DNA from: Allobosea sp. UNC402CLCol
GTDB lineage: Bacteria; Pseudomonadota; Alphaproteobacteria; Rhizobiales; Beijerinckiaceae
Length of the DNA: 64,000 nucleotides
Direction: 5' to 3'
Assembly: GCF_000745475.1 (NCBI RefSeq)
Contig: NZ_JQJJ01000003.1
Location: 1 to 64,000 of the forward strand
Shown in pieces: positions 1-8,472 of this stretch. Both the position numbers and the translations under genes were made by a program. Under the pieces are notes generated by a model. The model was not told where the DNA came from. It ran no database searches and saw only the letters and a program-made list of their open reading frames with translations. Within the stretch, counting starts at the first letter, position 1. Each line of letters starts with the position of its first letter.

Positions 1-578
1 TCAACCTGCGGGCGGGCGCCAGCTACACCTGGCACGATATCGAGACGCGGCGCGCCGTGACCTCGGCCTTCCTCGGCAGCATTCCGCGTGCGAGCTACGA
101 TGCCGCGACCGCCCAGGTCTTCGGCGAGGTCGGCTATCGCATCGAGCTTGGTCGCGCCGCGTTTGAACCGTTCGCCGGGCTGGCCTATGTCAACCTGCAT
201 AGCGACGGATTCAGCGAGGCCGGCGCCGCTACCGCGCTCACCGGCCGGGGCGACGATACCGGCGTCGGCTATTCCACGCTCGGCTTGCGGGCAGCGACCA
301 GCCTCGATCTCCAGGGCATGGCCGTGACGCTGCGCGGCGGTCTGGCCTGGCGCCATGCCTTCGGTGACGTCGATCCGAAAGCGACGCTCGCCTTCGCCGG
401 ATCATCCAGCGCGTTCACCGTTGCGGGTCTGCCGATCGCGCGCGATGCAGCCATGGTCGAAGCCGGGCTCGATCTTGCCATCGGCCGTAACGCGACCCTC
501 GGCGTGAGCTATACCGGCCAGCTCGCTGAGGATACCCAGGATCATTCCTTCAAAGGCGTGCTCGCCGTCAGGTTCTGA
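1..578 (+). CDS. Autotransporter beta-barrel domain, C-terminal part (5' end outside window)
   Basis: The open frame runs in from the left edge (first full codon at base 3) to the stop at 576-578, so only about 190 C-terminal residues are visible. They form the strand-rich end of a type V autotransporter barrel: an N-terminal GASYTWHDI strand, an FEPFAGLAYV strand, a GYSTLGLRA strand, an LRGGLAWRHAFGD segment, and a final strand ending in FKGVLAVRF with a terminal aromatic residue, the usual BAM insertion signal. It aligns strand by strand with the end of the large autotransporter at 2061-6860 (EPFAQLAL, TLGLRGEA, LGWRRGFGEL). The barrel should sit in the outer membrane and export an N-terminal passenger whose nature cannot be seen here. 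Family is secure; substrate or adhesive role is unknown. Confidence 0.85.
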   Translation, partial: NLRAGASYTWHDIETRRAVTSAFLGSIPRASYDAATAQVFGEVGYRIELGRAAFEPFAGLAYVNLHSDGFSEAGAATALTGRGDDTGVGYSTLGLRAATSLDLQGMAVTLRGGLAWRHAFGDVDPKATLAFAGSSSAFTVAGLPIARDAAMVEAGLDLAIGRNATLGVSYTGQLAEDTQDHSFKGVLAVRF

Positions 579-780
579 AGGCAATTCACACATTGTCTCG
601 CGTCTGCACGGCAATGGAAACACACCGCCAGTCCGTCACAACGCCCGCACGGCGTTACCACGACACCGCTTGAAACGAAAAAGGCCGGCTCCGAGCGATT
701 GGGCCGGGCAGAACGCGAGCGATGATGCGCAGCGACGGCGTGCCTGCCGCGTGACTGAGCTGGGCTGCGTCTTCTCCGGA

Positions 781-870
781 TCAGTCCCACCTTTTGGACG
801 CGAGCCAGGCAAGCACCGCTACAGCTATCATACCGGCTGCGATCAAGAAGGGATTCTCCATGTCGTCCAT
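781..870 (-). CDS. Candidate 29-residue single-span membrane protein
   Basis: A short reverse frame starts with ATG at 870 (second in-frame ATG at 861) and ends with TGA at 783-781. The product begins MDDMENPFLIAAGMIAVAVL, has one continuous hydrophobic helix of about 17 residues, and ends in a charged KRWD tail, giving an Nout/Cin or peripheral topology. It lies alone in the 446-base gap between the first autotransporter and the regulator at 1025-1984. No clear Shine-Dalgarno sequence precedes it, so translation is uncertain. The composition (clean hydrophobic core, charged ends) is what argues for a real micro-protein rather than a chance frame. No family recognised. Confidence 0.3.
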   Translation of the reverse strand: MDDMENPFLIAAGMIAVAVLAWLASKRWD

Positions 871-1024
871 CTAGCGCAGGGATCCTGCCGCGGTGTTAAT
901 TCTGGGCCACCGGGCTCGTGGCAACACCTCTCATGATGCTCTAGCAGCTTTGAAGCGAGATGCCGGCTCTCGGCCCATAGCGACGTCATTCGGCTCTTGG
1001 CTCATCATTCGAGAAACGAGCCAT

Positions 1025-1984
1025 CTAGCTGGGAGTATCGAATTCACGCTCAGCGAGGAGGCGGTAATGTGCCATCTGGCCTGCCGCCCAGGTCTCGAAT
1101 TCCGACAAAAAGTCTGCTGAGACGGTAACGCTGCGCCCCCCGCGGTCGACGCTGAAACAGCCGCGTCGTTCCGCATTGGCAAAGATATTGCCGACGTGCT
1201 GCCTTGAGACGCGAAATCGCTCGGCCAGCCCGCCATAGGAGAGAGGCGCCGGCGCAGCGACACCGGCCAGCGCGGCATAGTGTGCGGCAAGAACGGCAGA
1301 CAGAACCGGATAACCGCAATCCTGCCCGGTGAACTCGACCACATTGCAAAAGGGAGCGAAGTAGAGATCCTCCTGCAGAAACATCTCGTAGGAGGCCCCA
1401 AGCCAATCCGCCAGCCCCGCAGAATCCAATCGAAGCCTCGCAGCTATCGGCGACGCAGCCGGATCGAGGTGCTCGGAGGCGCCGAGAAAGGCCAGGGGTG
1501 ATCGGCCGATTTCCTGAAGCAGCGTCATCGAGGGGCTCAACCGCAAAGCCCGACGGTCTGTCGGGAGCCGGCTCGCGACTAGGTAACCGCCCAGCTTGAG
1601 CGTGCCGACCAGCTCCGCGATCTGCCGGGCACTGGCTGGCGCGATACGCTGGAGCGCCGCCAGCGTCGGCGCGTCGCCGTCTCCCCGGCGCCAGCGCGCG
1701 TCGAGACCGATCAGAACAAAGGAGACGAGATAGCGCAGCTTCTGGCCGAAGAATTTGTCCGCCGGCCAGGACGTTGCCAGCGGCTGGGTCATTGCGGCGC
1801 AGTACAAGCGCAAAGCATCGCGAAACCCGCTGCGGCCGATCAGGCTGGCGGCATAAGGCCAGGGACCTTTGTCGATATGGAGCGCGATTGAGCGATGGAG
1901 CATGCCGGCACGAGTGGCCGGTTCCGGAACCTCATGCATCGCGAATGCATGCAGAGTTTGGACTTTGCGGGCTGATGTCGTCAT
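1025..1984 (-). CDS. Putative transcriptional regulator with two winged-helix segments
   Basis: A 319-residue protein if started at the ATG at 1984, which has an AAGG just upstream; an ATG at 2002 is the alternative. I do not recognise a named family. Two regions look like winged helix-turn-helix domains: roughly residues 90-140 (AARQIAELVGTLKLGGYLV-like helix pair followed by a basic wing) and the C-terminal part near residues 245-295, where SYGGLAERFRVSRQHVGNIF is a textbook HTH followed by a wing (GCFSVDRGGRSVTV). The middle contains a possible all-helical ligand or dimer domain. It is divergent from the big autotransporter gene and sits between two autotransporter genes, so control of surface protein expression is a reasonable inference. 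Confidence 0.6.
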   Translation of the reverse strand: MTTSARKVQTLHAFAMHEVPEPATRAGMLHRSIALHIDKGPWPYAASLIGRSGFRDALRLYCAAMTQPLATSWPADKFFGQKLRYLVSFVLIGLDARWRRGDGDAPTLAALQRIAPASARQIAELVGTLKLGGYLVASRLPTDRRALRLSPSMTLLQEIGRSPLAFLGASEHLDPAASPIAARLRLDSAGLADWLGASYEMFLQEDLYFAPFCNVVEFTGQDCGYPVLSAVLAAHYAALAGVAAPAPLSYGGLAERFRVSRQHVGNIFANAERRGCFSVDRGGRSVTVSADFLSEFETWAAGQMAHYRLLAEREFDTPS

Positions 1985-2060
1985 GGCCTTGTTCCGTCGC
2001 ATGCAGCCGTTTGATTCAAGACACCAATATCTCTTCGCTCAGGCGGTCGCCACACAGCTC

Positions 2061-5000
2061 GTGAGCGTCCCCGGCGCGGCGTCAAGAGAGCCCGCGATCG
2101 GATCGGTCGAACGTCGGCCTTGTGATCGATCTCGGATCGTCCGGTTCGCAGCGCTTTTAGTCGCCTTCACCTATGCCGGCGTGCAAAGCGCCCAGGCGCA
2201 ATCGAATGGCGATGTCGGCGGCCTTGGCGAGGTTTCGACCAGTAATCCATATCCTTACAGTTCACTGACTTTCATTGGCACCAACGGGCATATTCGTGCG
2301 CTGGCTGATCTAGATCTTGGAAGCCAGGTGCAGACCGAAGCCAACGCGGTCGCCCGGCTTTCAGCGACAGCTGGCCACACGATGAGCGTGACGCTCGACT
2401 GGCTCCGGCAGGGGACAACGCTCTATCTCGGCTCAGCGACCGACACCGGCACGATCGACGTCCTGAAATGGACCGCCCGGTGGAACAACCCGACCAACCT
2501 CGTGATTGACGGAGGCACCGTGTACGCCTCGCCGCTAAGCTTGTACGGGCTTCAGGATTTGGTAGGCGTGATCCGCTCGGTCACCATCAACAACGACGCC
2601 CGGCTTGAATTATCGAGCAAGGCGACGCGGATTAGCCGGCTCGAGGGCAACGGGTCTATCGGCATCTTCGCGCCGCTGACCATCGATGGCGGAACATTCT
2701 CGACCAGCATAACGGGCGCGTCGCGCCTCATATTCAATGGCGACAGCACTTGGACAGGCACCGGCGGCAGTATCGGCACTCTCGAGGTTGTCCCTGGAGT
2801 GACGTTGACGACCGGCAACTCCGCGGCAGTGGAAAGCTCCACCGATCTCCAGATCGACGGTACGCACCAACTGAACTCTTCGTTGGCGGTGAACGAGCTC
2901 AGAGGCAGCGGGCTGATTGTGCTCGGTAGCGGCGCAGGTCTGACCGTGGGTTCGCAGAATGCGAGCTCCGTTTTCAGCGGTGCGATATCCGGCAGCGATG
3001 GTGGGCTCATCAAGGATGGCAGCGGCAGGCAGACGCTGACCGGCGCGAACACCTATACGGGCGGCACCACGATCAATGCCGGCACGTTGGCGCTGGGCGA
3101 CGCCGGCAGTCTCGCCGCGAGTGGCAGCCTCAATCTCGCCGGTACTGGCGCAAGGTTCGACATCGGCGCCGCCATTGGGAGCCGAACCATTGGCGGGCTG
3201 TCGGGCGTCACCGGCAGCACCATCTGGCTCGGCAGCAACACGCTGACCTTCGGGGGGGCCGGGAACACGAGCTTCGCCGGATCGATCGGCGGCGCCGGCG
3301 GCATCGTCAAGCAGGGCACGGGTACGCAGACGCTGACGGGGAGCAGCACCTACACCGGCGGCACCACGGTCACTGCCGGTACGCTGGCATTGGCCGGCCC
3401 GGGCAGCCTCGCCGCGAGCGGCAGCCTCGACCTTGCCGCCGCAGGCGCTGAGTTCGACCTCGGCTTTGCCGCTTCCAACCAGACGATCGGCGGGTTATCT
3501 GGCGTCGGCGGCAGCACCGTTACACTCGGCACGAACACGCTGACCTTCGGCAATGCGGCGAACCAGGTCTTCGCCGGTTCGATCGGCGGCACGGGCGGCA
3601 TCGTCAAGCAGGGCACGGGCACGCAGACGCTGAGCGGGACCAGCAGCTATGGCGGCACAACGACGGTCTCTGCCGGCGAATTGCGCGTCGACGGCGCGCT
3701 GAGCGGGCTTGGGGCGGTGACGGTCGCAGCCGGCGCGACCTTGTCCGGGACCGGCAGCATCGCCGGGGCCGTGGCCGTGGACGGGACCTTATCGGCGGGG
3801 CACAGCCCCGGCACGCTGACGGTTGGATCGCTGACGCTCAACAGCGGTTCGACCTCGGTGTTCGAGCTGAATTCGCCGGGCGTGGTCGGCGGCAGCGATC
3901 CCGTCGCCGGCAACGACCTCGTCAAGGTCACCGGCAATCTCACGCTCGGCGGCGCCCTCGATGCGCGTGCGGCGGCAGCCGGCTATTATCGGCTGTTCGA
4001 CTATGGCGGCACGCTCGCGGGCAGCTTCGCCAGCCAGAGCGTGACCTCGACCCGGAGCGGTTTCGCCATCGCCAGCGCGCAGGTCGAGACGGCGACGGCA
4101 GGGCAGGTCAACCTCGCCGTCTTCGGCACCGGCCAGACGATGCAGTTCTGGGACGGCACGAACGCAATCGGCAACGGCGTCGTCAACGGCGGTGCCGGCA
4201 CCTGGTCCGGCTTCGGCAGCAATTGGACCAGCAGCACTGGCAGCGCCAATGCCGGTTGGGGCGGCTCGGTCGGCATCTTCGCCGGCCCGACCGGCGGGGC
4301 GGTGAGCGTTGTCGGGCCTGTGAGCTTTGACACGCTGCAGTTCTCGACAGACGGCTATGTGCTGAACGGCGGCACGCTCTCGATCGCGCCGGCGAGCGGA
4401 GGAGCCGGCACCTTCAATGTCGACAACGGGGTCGTCGCCAGCATCGGCTCGACCATCGTCGATGGCAGAGGCACGGCCATCGTCAAGGTGGGCGGTGGCA
4501 GGCTCATCCTCTCGGCTACCAACAGCTACTCAGGCGGGACGACAATTGCCGGCGGTGTTCTCCAGGTTTCGGCCGATGCCAATCTTGGCGCGGCCGCCGG
4601 CGGCCTAAGCCTCGATGGCGGCACGCTGAGGACGACGGCGAGCTTCACCTCGGCCCGCAATGCCGTGCTCGATGCCGCAGGCGGCATTTTCCAAACCGAT
4701 GCGGACCTGTCCTGGTCGGGTGGCATCGGCGGCAACGGCGCGCTGACGAAGACCGGCAGCGGCACGCTGGTGCTGACCGGAACGAACAGCTATGCCGGCG
4801 GGACCATGATCGCCGACGGCGTCCTGCAGATCGGCGATGGCGGCACCTCGGGCTCGATCACCGGCCCTGTCGTCGACAATCGGACGCTCGCCTTCAATCG
4901 CTCGGACGACTTTGCCTTCGCCGGTGCGATCTCGGGCACGGGCGACGTGCACAAGCGCGGTGCCGGCTCGCTCACCTTGACCGGCGCCAACAGCTATTCC

Positions 5001-6860
5001 GGCGGCACATTGATCGCGCAGGGCACGCTGATCGGCTCGGCCAGCAGCCTCGGCGTCAGCCAGATCGTGAACAATGGCGCACTCGTCGTCGACCAGCCGG
5101 TGGACGCCAGTTTCGCCAACGCGATCAATGGCTCCGGTTCCTTCGCCAAGCGCGGCGCGGGCAATCTTGACCTAACCGGCACGAGCGCGCTGGCCGGCAC
5201 AACCACGATCGAAGCCGGCAAGCTCTCGGTCAACGGTTCGCTCGGCTCCTCGGCGGTGACGGTGCTGAGCGGTGCGACGCTCGCTGGCTCCGGCGCGGTC
5301 GGCGGTGTCGCCGCCGATGCCGGCGGCACGGTGGCGCCGGGCAACTCGATCGGAACGTTGACCGTCTCGGGCAATGTCTCGTTCGCCTCGGGCTCGACCT
5401 ATCAGGTCGAGGTCAACGCCTCCGGCAGCAGCGACAGGATCGCGGCCTCGGGCTCGGCGACGATCTCGGGCGGCACGGTGCAGGTACTGGCGCAGACCGG
5501 CAATTACGCGGCGGCGACCAACTACACCATCCTGACCGCCTCGGGCGGGGTCGGCGGTAGCTTCAGCGGCGTCAGCTCGAACCTCGCCTTCCTCACACCG
5601 TCGCTGGCCTATGACAGCCAGAACGTCACGCTGACCATGACCCGCAACGAAACCGGCTTCGGCCCCGATGGCGGCGGCAGCACGGGCGGTGGGTCCGGCG
5701 GGCAGCGCCCTTACATCGCTCAGACGCGCAACCAGAGCTTCATCGCGACCGCGGCGGAGCGTCTGGGAGGCGGCAATCCGGTCTACGACACACTGATCTC
5801 GGCGACGGCGGCCGAGGCCCGCGCCGGCTTCGACCTCATTTCGGGCGAGGCACATGCTCAGGGCGTCTCGGTGATGATCGACGAGAGCCGGCTAGTGCGC
5901 GACACCATCCTTGGCCATCTGCGCAGCCCACTGCTGACGCAGGCGCCAGGCCAGGTCGCAGGCGCCTTCAGCGCCGACCTACTGGGCAGGAAGGGTGTGA
6001 TCACGATGCCGGCCCCGGTGCCGCCGCCGCGTTATGCGCTCTGGGGGACGGCCTTCGGCAGCACCGGCGACAGCGATGGCGACGGCAATGCCGCGAGCCT
6101 CAACCACCGCAGCGGCGGGGCGCTGCTCGGGGCGGATCTCATGCTCCATGACGCGCCGGGCTCTTCGCTGAAGATCGGCGTAGCCGGCGGCTACAGCCAG
6201 TCGCGCTTCGACCTCAATGCACGTCTCTCCAGCGGCAGGCTCGAGAGCGGCCATGCCGCGCTCTATGCCGGGGCCCGCTTCGGCAGCCTGCGCTTCGATG
6301 CCGGCGCGACCTATTCGTGGAGCGAGAGCGACATCCGCCGTCAGGTCTCAATCCGCGGCTTCGGCGACCTCCTGCGCCTGCAGCGTCCGGGCCAGGTCGC
6401 GCAAGGCTTCGCCGAGCTCGGCTATGGTCTCGCCTTCAGCGGCTTCGCGCTCGAACCCTTCGCGCAGCTGGCGCTGATCCGGGTCAGCACGGATGCCGGC
6501 AGCGAGCGCGGCGGGGCAGCGGCCCTGCGCCTGCTCTCCAGCGACCAGACGCTGGGCTTCACCACGCTGGGCCTGCGCGGCGAGGCGCAGCTTGGGGCGG
6601 TGCCGCTGTTCGCCCGCGCCATGCTCGGCTGGCGCCGCGGCTTTGGCGAGCTCATCCCGCAGGCACGCACCGCCTTCGTCGCCGGCACCACCCCGGCCAC
6701 GGTCTTCGCCGCCAGGATCGACCGCGAGGCGCTCGTCGCCGAGGCCGGGCTCGACTGGCGGATATCGCAGGCCACCGTGCTGGGCTTGACCTACTCCGCC
6801 GCCATCGGTGAACGCTCCCGCGATCACGCCCTCAAGGGACGCGTCGAAATGCTGTTTTGA
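2061..6860 (+). CDS. Large autotransporter with PATR repeats and C-terminal beta-barrel
   Basis: The product is 1599 residues from the GTG at 2061. ATGs at 2001 and 1983 are alternatives, but they would overlap or abut the divergent regulator. A signal peptide (IVRFAALLVAFTYAG core, cleavage after AQA) is followed by a Gly/Ser/Thr-rich right-handed beta-helix passenger. Seven PATR-type motifs (LTG.N.Y.GGT...AGTL pattern) occur between about 3010 and 5250, two of them in tandem 99-residue units. Near 5690 a Gly/Ser-rich linker leads into the autotransporter barrel (about 6030-6860), which ends in VEMLF with a terminal Phe. This is a type Va secretion protein, outer membrane-anchored and surface exposed; adhesion or biofilm roles are typical of the family but not shown here. 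No protease triad was seen. Confidence 0.9.
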   Translation: MSVPGAASREPAIGSVERRPCDRSRIVRFAALLVAFTYAGVQSAQAQSNGDVGGLGEVSTSNPYPYSSLTFIGTNGHIRALADLDLGSQVQTEANAVARLSATAGHTMSVTLDWLRQGTTLYLGSATDTGTIDVLKWTARWNNPTNLVIDGGTVYASPLSLYGLQDLVGVIRSVTINNDARLELSSKATRISRLEGNGSIGIFAPLTIDGGTFSTSITGASRLIFNGDSTWTGTGGSIGTLEVVPGVTLTTGNSAAVESSTDLQIDGTHQLNSSLAVNELRGSGLIVLGSGAGLTVGSQNASSVFSGAISGSDGGLIKDGSGRQTLTGANTYTGGTTINAGTLALGDAGSLAASGSLNLAGTGARFDIGAAIGSRTIGGLSGVTGSTIWLGSNTLTFGGAGNTSFAGSIGGAGGIVKQGTGTQTLTGSSTYTGGTTVTAGTLALAGPGSLAASGSLDLAAAGAEFDLGFAASNQTIGGLSGVGGSTVTLGTNTLTFGNAANQVFAGSIGGTGGIVKQGTGTQTLSGTSSYGGTTTVSAGELRVDGALSGLGAVTVAAGATLSGTGSIAGAVAVDGTLSAGHSPGTLTVGSLTLNSGSTSVFELNSPGVVGGSDPVAGNDLVKVTGNLTLGGALDARAAAAGYYRLFDYGGTLAGSFASQSVTSTRSGFAIASAQVETATAGQVNLAVFGTGQTMQFWDGTNAIGNGVVNGGAGTWSGFGSNWTSSTGSANAGWGGSVGIFAGPTGGAVSVVGPVSFDTLQFSTDGYVLNGGTLSIAPASGGAGTFNVDNGVVASIGSTIVDGRGTAIVKVGGGRLILSATNSYSGGTTIAGGVLQVSADANLGAAAGGLSLDGGTLRTTASFTSARNAVLDAAGGIFQTDADLSWSGGIGGNGALTKTGSGTLVLTGTNSYAGGTMIADGVLQIGDGGTSGSITGPVVDNRTLAFNRSDDFAFAGAISGTGDVHKRGAGSLTLTGANSYSGGTLIAQGTLIGSASSLGVSQIVNNGALVVDQPVDASFANAINGSGSFAKRGAGNLDLTGTSALAGTTTIEAGKLSVNGSLGSSAVTVLSGATLAGSGAVGGVAADAGGTVAPGNSIGTLTVSGNVSFASGSTYQVEVNASGSSDRIAASGSATISGGTVQVLAQTGNYAAATNYTILTASGGVGGSFSGVSSNLAFLTPSLAYDSQNVTLTMTRNETGFGPDGGGSTGGGSGGQRPYIAQTRNQSFIATAAERLGGGNPVYDTLISATAAEARAGFDLISGEAHAQGVSVMIDESRLVRDTILGHLRSPLLTQAPGQVAGAFSADLLGRKGVITMPAPVPPPRYALWGTAFGSTGDSDGDGNAASLNHRSGGALLGADLMLHDAPGSSLKIGVAGGYSQSRFDLNARLSSGRLESGHAALYAGARFGSLRFDAGATYSWSESDIRRQVSIRGFGDLLRLQRPGQVAQGFAELGYGLAFSGFALEPFAQLALIRVSTDAGSERGGAAALRLLSSDQTLGFTTLGLRGEAQLGAVPLFARAMLGWRRGFGELIPQARTAFVAGTTPATVFAARIDREALVAEAGLDWRISQATVLGLTYSAAIGERSRDHALKGRVEMLF
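3060..3653 (+). repeat. Two tandem 297-bp units inside the autotransporter passenger
   Basis: Units at 3060-3356 and 3357-3653 each encode 99 residues starting GGTT and ending just before the next GGTT. Shared blocks include AGTLAL, GSLAASGSL, TIGGLSGV, GSIGG.GGIVKQGTGTQTL. The DNA around the GIVKQGTGTQTL block is nearly identical in the two units, pointing to recent duplication or gene conversion within the passenger, which could change its length by recombination. Confidence 0.8.
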
Positions 6861-7292
6861 GGGCGGCCAAGCTCGACGTCCACTCTCGCTGACCCCTCAG
6901 ATTTCATGCGGACTTGAACTCACCCGCCGAGCACGATTCTCTAAAGCTCCTCTATCGCACCGGATTGCGGGTCGATGGCGTATAGCGTCGCAGAATTCAA
7001 CTTCTGGCTCGCCGCGATTAGAGAGCGCCCCCGCAGGCCGATATTTAAGCCTCGCGGCTGCGTTTCGGTGGTGAAAGTATCGGCCGGCGTCAGGAGGTCG
7101 GTCCGCGCACCCGACCGGAGTACCCGGCGCGCCCGCGCGTAGGGGTGGACAGGCCGGAACGGCAGTTGAGGACGGCGCGGCCTCGCCGGACCCGGCAGGA
7201 CCGCCGTCCGGGACGGGCCGCGCCAGCGCGCCATTCCAGGCCGCGCTCCCATCGCCGCGGTCTGGAAATTCGCAGAGCCGCGTGCTATTTAT
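6861..7292. other. Intergenic stretch, no gene seen
   Basis: About 430 bases between the autotransporter stop and the toxin-antitoxin promoter. Short open frames on both strands here have arginine/proline-rich translations typical of high-GC noise. No terminator with a T-tract was found after the autotransporter gene. Confidence 0.5.
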
Positions 7293-7308
7293 CTGACTAG
7301 CTGACTAG
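7293..7308 (+). promoter_or_regulatory. Tandem 8-bp repeat upstream of the antitoxin (candidate operator)
   Basis: CTGACTAG occurs twice head to tail (7293-7300 and 7301-7308), 10 bases before the antitoxin ATG at 7319. The junction also creates a CTAG..CTAG inverted arrangement. Phd/VapB-type antitoxins commonly repress their own operon by binding short repeats at this position, so an autoregulatory site is inferred from position only. Confidence 0.4.
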
Positions 7309-7318
7309 GCATGGATCG

Positions 7319-7624
7319 ATGGGCAAACAGGCAGAGCGTGCAAGGACAGGTAAAGCATCCGGCGGCCGAGCGGCGGCCGGACGCTGGAAGCTCGAGGATG
7401 CGAAGGCCCGCTTCAGCGAGGTGGTGCGCCATGCCCGGGAAGACGGCCCGCAGCACGTGACGGTGCGGGGCCAGGACGCCGTCGTCGTCATGAGCGTCGA
7501 GGAGTTCGAGCGTCTCGCGCCAGCGAAAGCTCGCCCGCCCTTCGTCGCGTTCATGGAGAGCCTGCATCTCGGCGGCCTCGACCTGGAACGCGAGGCGGAT
7601 CGCGGGCGGGATGTCGAGCTTTGA
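7319..7624 (+). CDS. Phd/YefM-family antitoxin
   Basis: The product has 101 residues. After a basic N-terminal tail of about 22 residues comes the Phd/YefM DNA-binding fold: WKLEDAKARFSEVVRHA, then the strand pattern GPQHVTVRGQDAVVVMSVEEFERL, which is the family signature. The C-terminal 30 residues (FVAFMESLHLGGLDLEREAD) are the toxin-neutralising arm. The stop overlaps the toxin start (TTGA at 7621-7624), so the two are translationally coupled. The protein should bind and neutralise the PIN-domain toxin and repress the operon through the repeat just upstream. Confidence 0.88.
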   Translation: MGKQAERARTGKASGGRAAAGRWKLEDAKARFSEVVRHAREDGPQHVTVRGQDAVVVMSVEEFERLAPAKARPPFVAFMESLHLGGLDLEREADRGRDVEL

Positions 7625-8094
7625 AGGGCTGGCTGCTCGATACCAATGTCGTCGCCGCTCTGATCAATCCGAAAGGCGCGCCATCCGTGAAGTCTTGGGC
7701 CGCCCGGCAGGACGAGGACACTTTCCATATTAGTGTGCTGACCCTGGCCGAGTACGATAGGGGCATCCACAACTTACCCGCGGACCATACCGAGCGGCCG
7801 CGTTACGTCGCGGCGCGCGATGCGCTCGCCGAACGGTTCGGCCGGCGTGTGCTTTCGCTTGGTGACGACGTTGTGCGGCGCTGGGGGCGAATCTCCGGTG
7901 AGGTGAAACGGGCCAGCGGACATGCGCCGCCGGTGATCGACACGCTGCTCGCCGCATGCGCCATCGAGCATGATCTCTATCTGGTCACGCGCAATGTGAA
8001 GGACGCGAAGCCCTCCGGAGCAAGCGTGTTCGACCCGTGGAACGACGACGCAACGGATTTCCCATTGAGCCCGCGCACCAGCAAGACGCGATAG
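7621..8094 (+). CDS. vapC: PIN-domain toxin (VapC-like ribonuclease)
   Basis: The protein has 157 residues from a TTG start that overlaps the antitoxin stop. The PIN fold is clear: WLLDTNVVAAL (first acidic residue, Asp7), LTLAEYDRGI (Glu at about 43), and VIDTLLAACAIEHDLYLVTRN (Asp at about 105 plus the conserved final strand). These acidic residues coordinate Mg2+ or Mn2+ in VapC ribonucleases that cut tRNA or rRNA. The core normally ends near the GASVFDPWN segment; about 20 extra residues follow, running up to a decayed IS3-type orfA. This is a type II toxin paired with the Phd-type protein. The RNA target cannot be predicted from sequence. Confidence 0.88.
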   Translation: MKGWLLDTNVVAALINPKGAPSVKSWAARQDEDTFHISVLTLAEYDRGIHNLPADHTERPRYVAARDALAERFGRRVLSLGDDVVRRWGRISGEVKRASGHAPPVIDTLLAACAIEHDLYLVTRNVKDAKPSGASVFDPWNDDATDFPLSPRTSKTR

Positions 8095-8109
8095 CGTCAA
8101 GAGAAAAGG

Positions 8110-8307
8110 CTTCAAGCGCTTCACCTGATCGCTCTTCAGGCCGCTGAACCCCTTGCGCCAACCATAATAGATGAAGGCCGTCACTCCGATCGTGCGGATC
8201 GCCTCGGCAACCGGCCGACCTTGCGACGACAACACGTCCGCCTTCGCAGCTTCGCGACGATCTCTTTCCGGCTTATGCTTCTTGCGCGCTATAGCGGCAT
8301 CCCCCAA
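8110..8307 (-). pseudogene. IS3-family transposase OrfA relic with two compensating frameshifts
   Basis: Read on the minus strand, the translation contains ARKKHKPE, then RPVAEAIRTIGVT, then GLKSDQVKRLK, which are the hallmarks of IS3-group OrfA (the HTH-containing subunit). Between KPE and ADVL the frame reads RDRREAAK. In the +1 frame the same bases give EIVAKLR, the family sequence. One extra base after KPE and one lost base about 22 nt later therefore restore the frame. The relic stops being similar after VKRLK. No orfB and no terminal inverted repeats were found. Confidence 0.8.
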
Positions 8308-8383
8308 GGCTCAAAAGCCTACTTCACAGAGGACCCCTTTTCAGCGGGCGGGCCAATCAGCTTAGAAGCAATATAAACTATTG

Positions 8384-8397
8384 TTATTGCACGATAA
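8384..8397. promoter_or_regulatory. TTAT-N6-ATAA palindrome upstream of the sigma factor gene
   Basis: TTATTGCACGATAA lies in an AT-rich island about 75 bases before the ECF sigma gene at 8473. Its position in front of an iron-uptake operon suggests a Fur, Irr or RirA-type site, but it does not match any of those consensus boxes closely. The regulator assignment is a guess. Confidence 0.3.
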
Positions 8398-8472
8398 TTT
8401 GATTCATCGTACTGGCGTAGCGGAAACGGGCGGCCAACCGAGCCAGTCGAAGTTCTAGGACCTTCACCCTGG

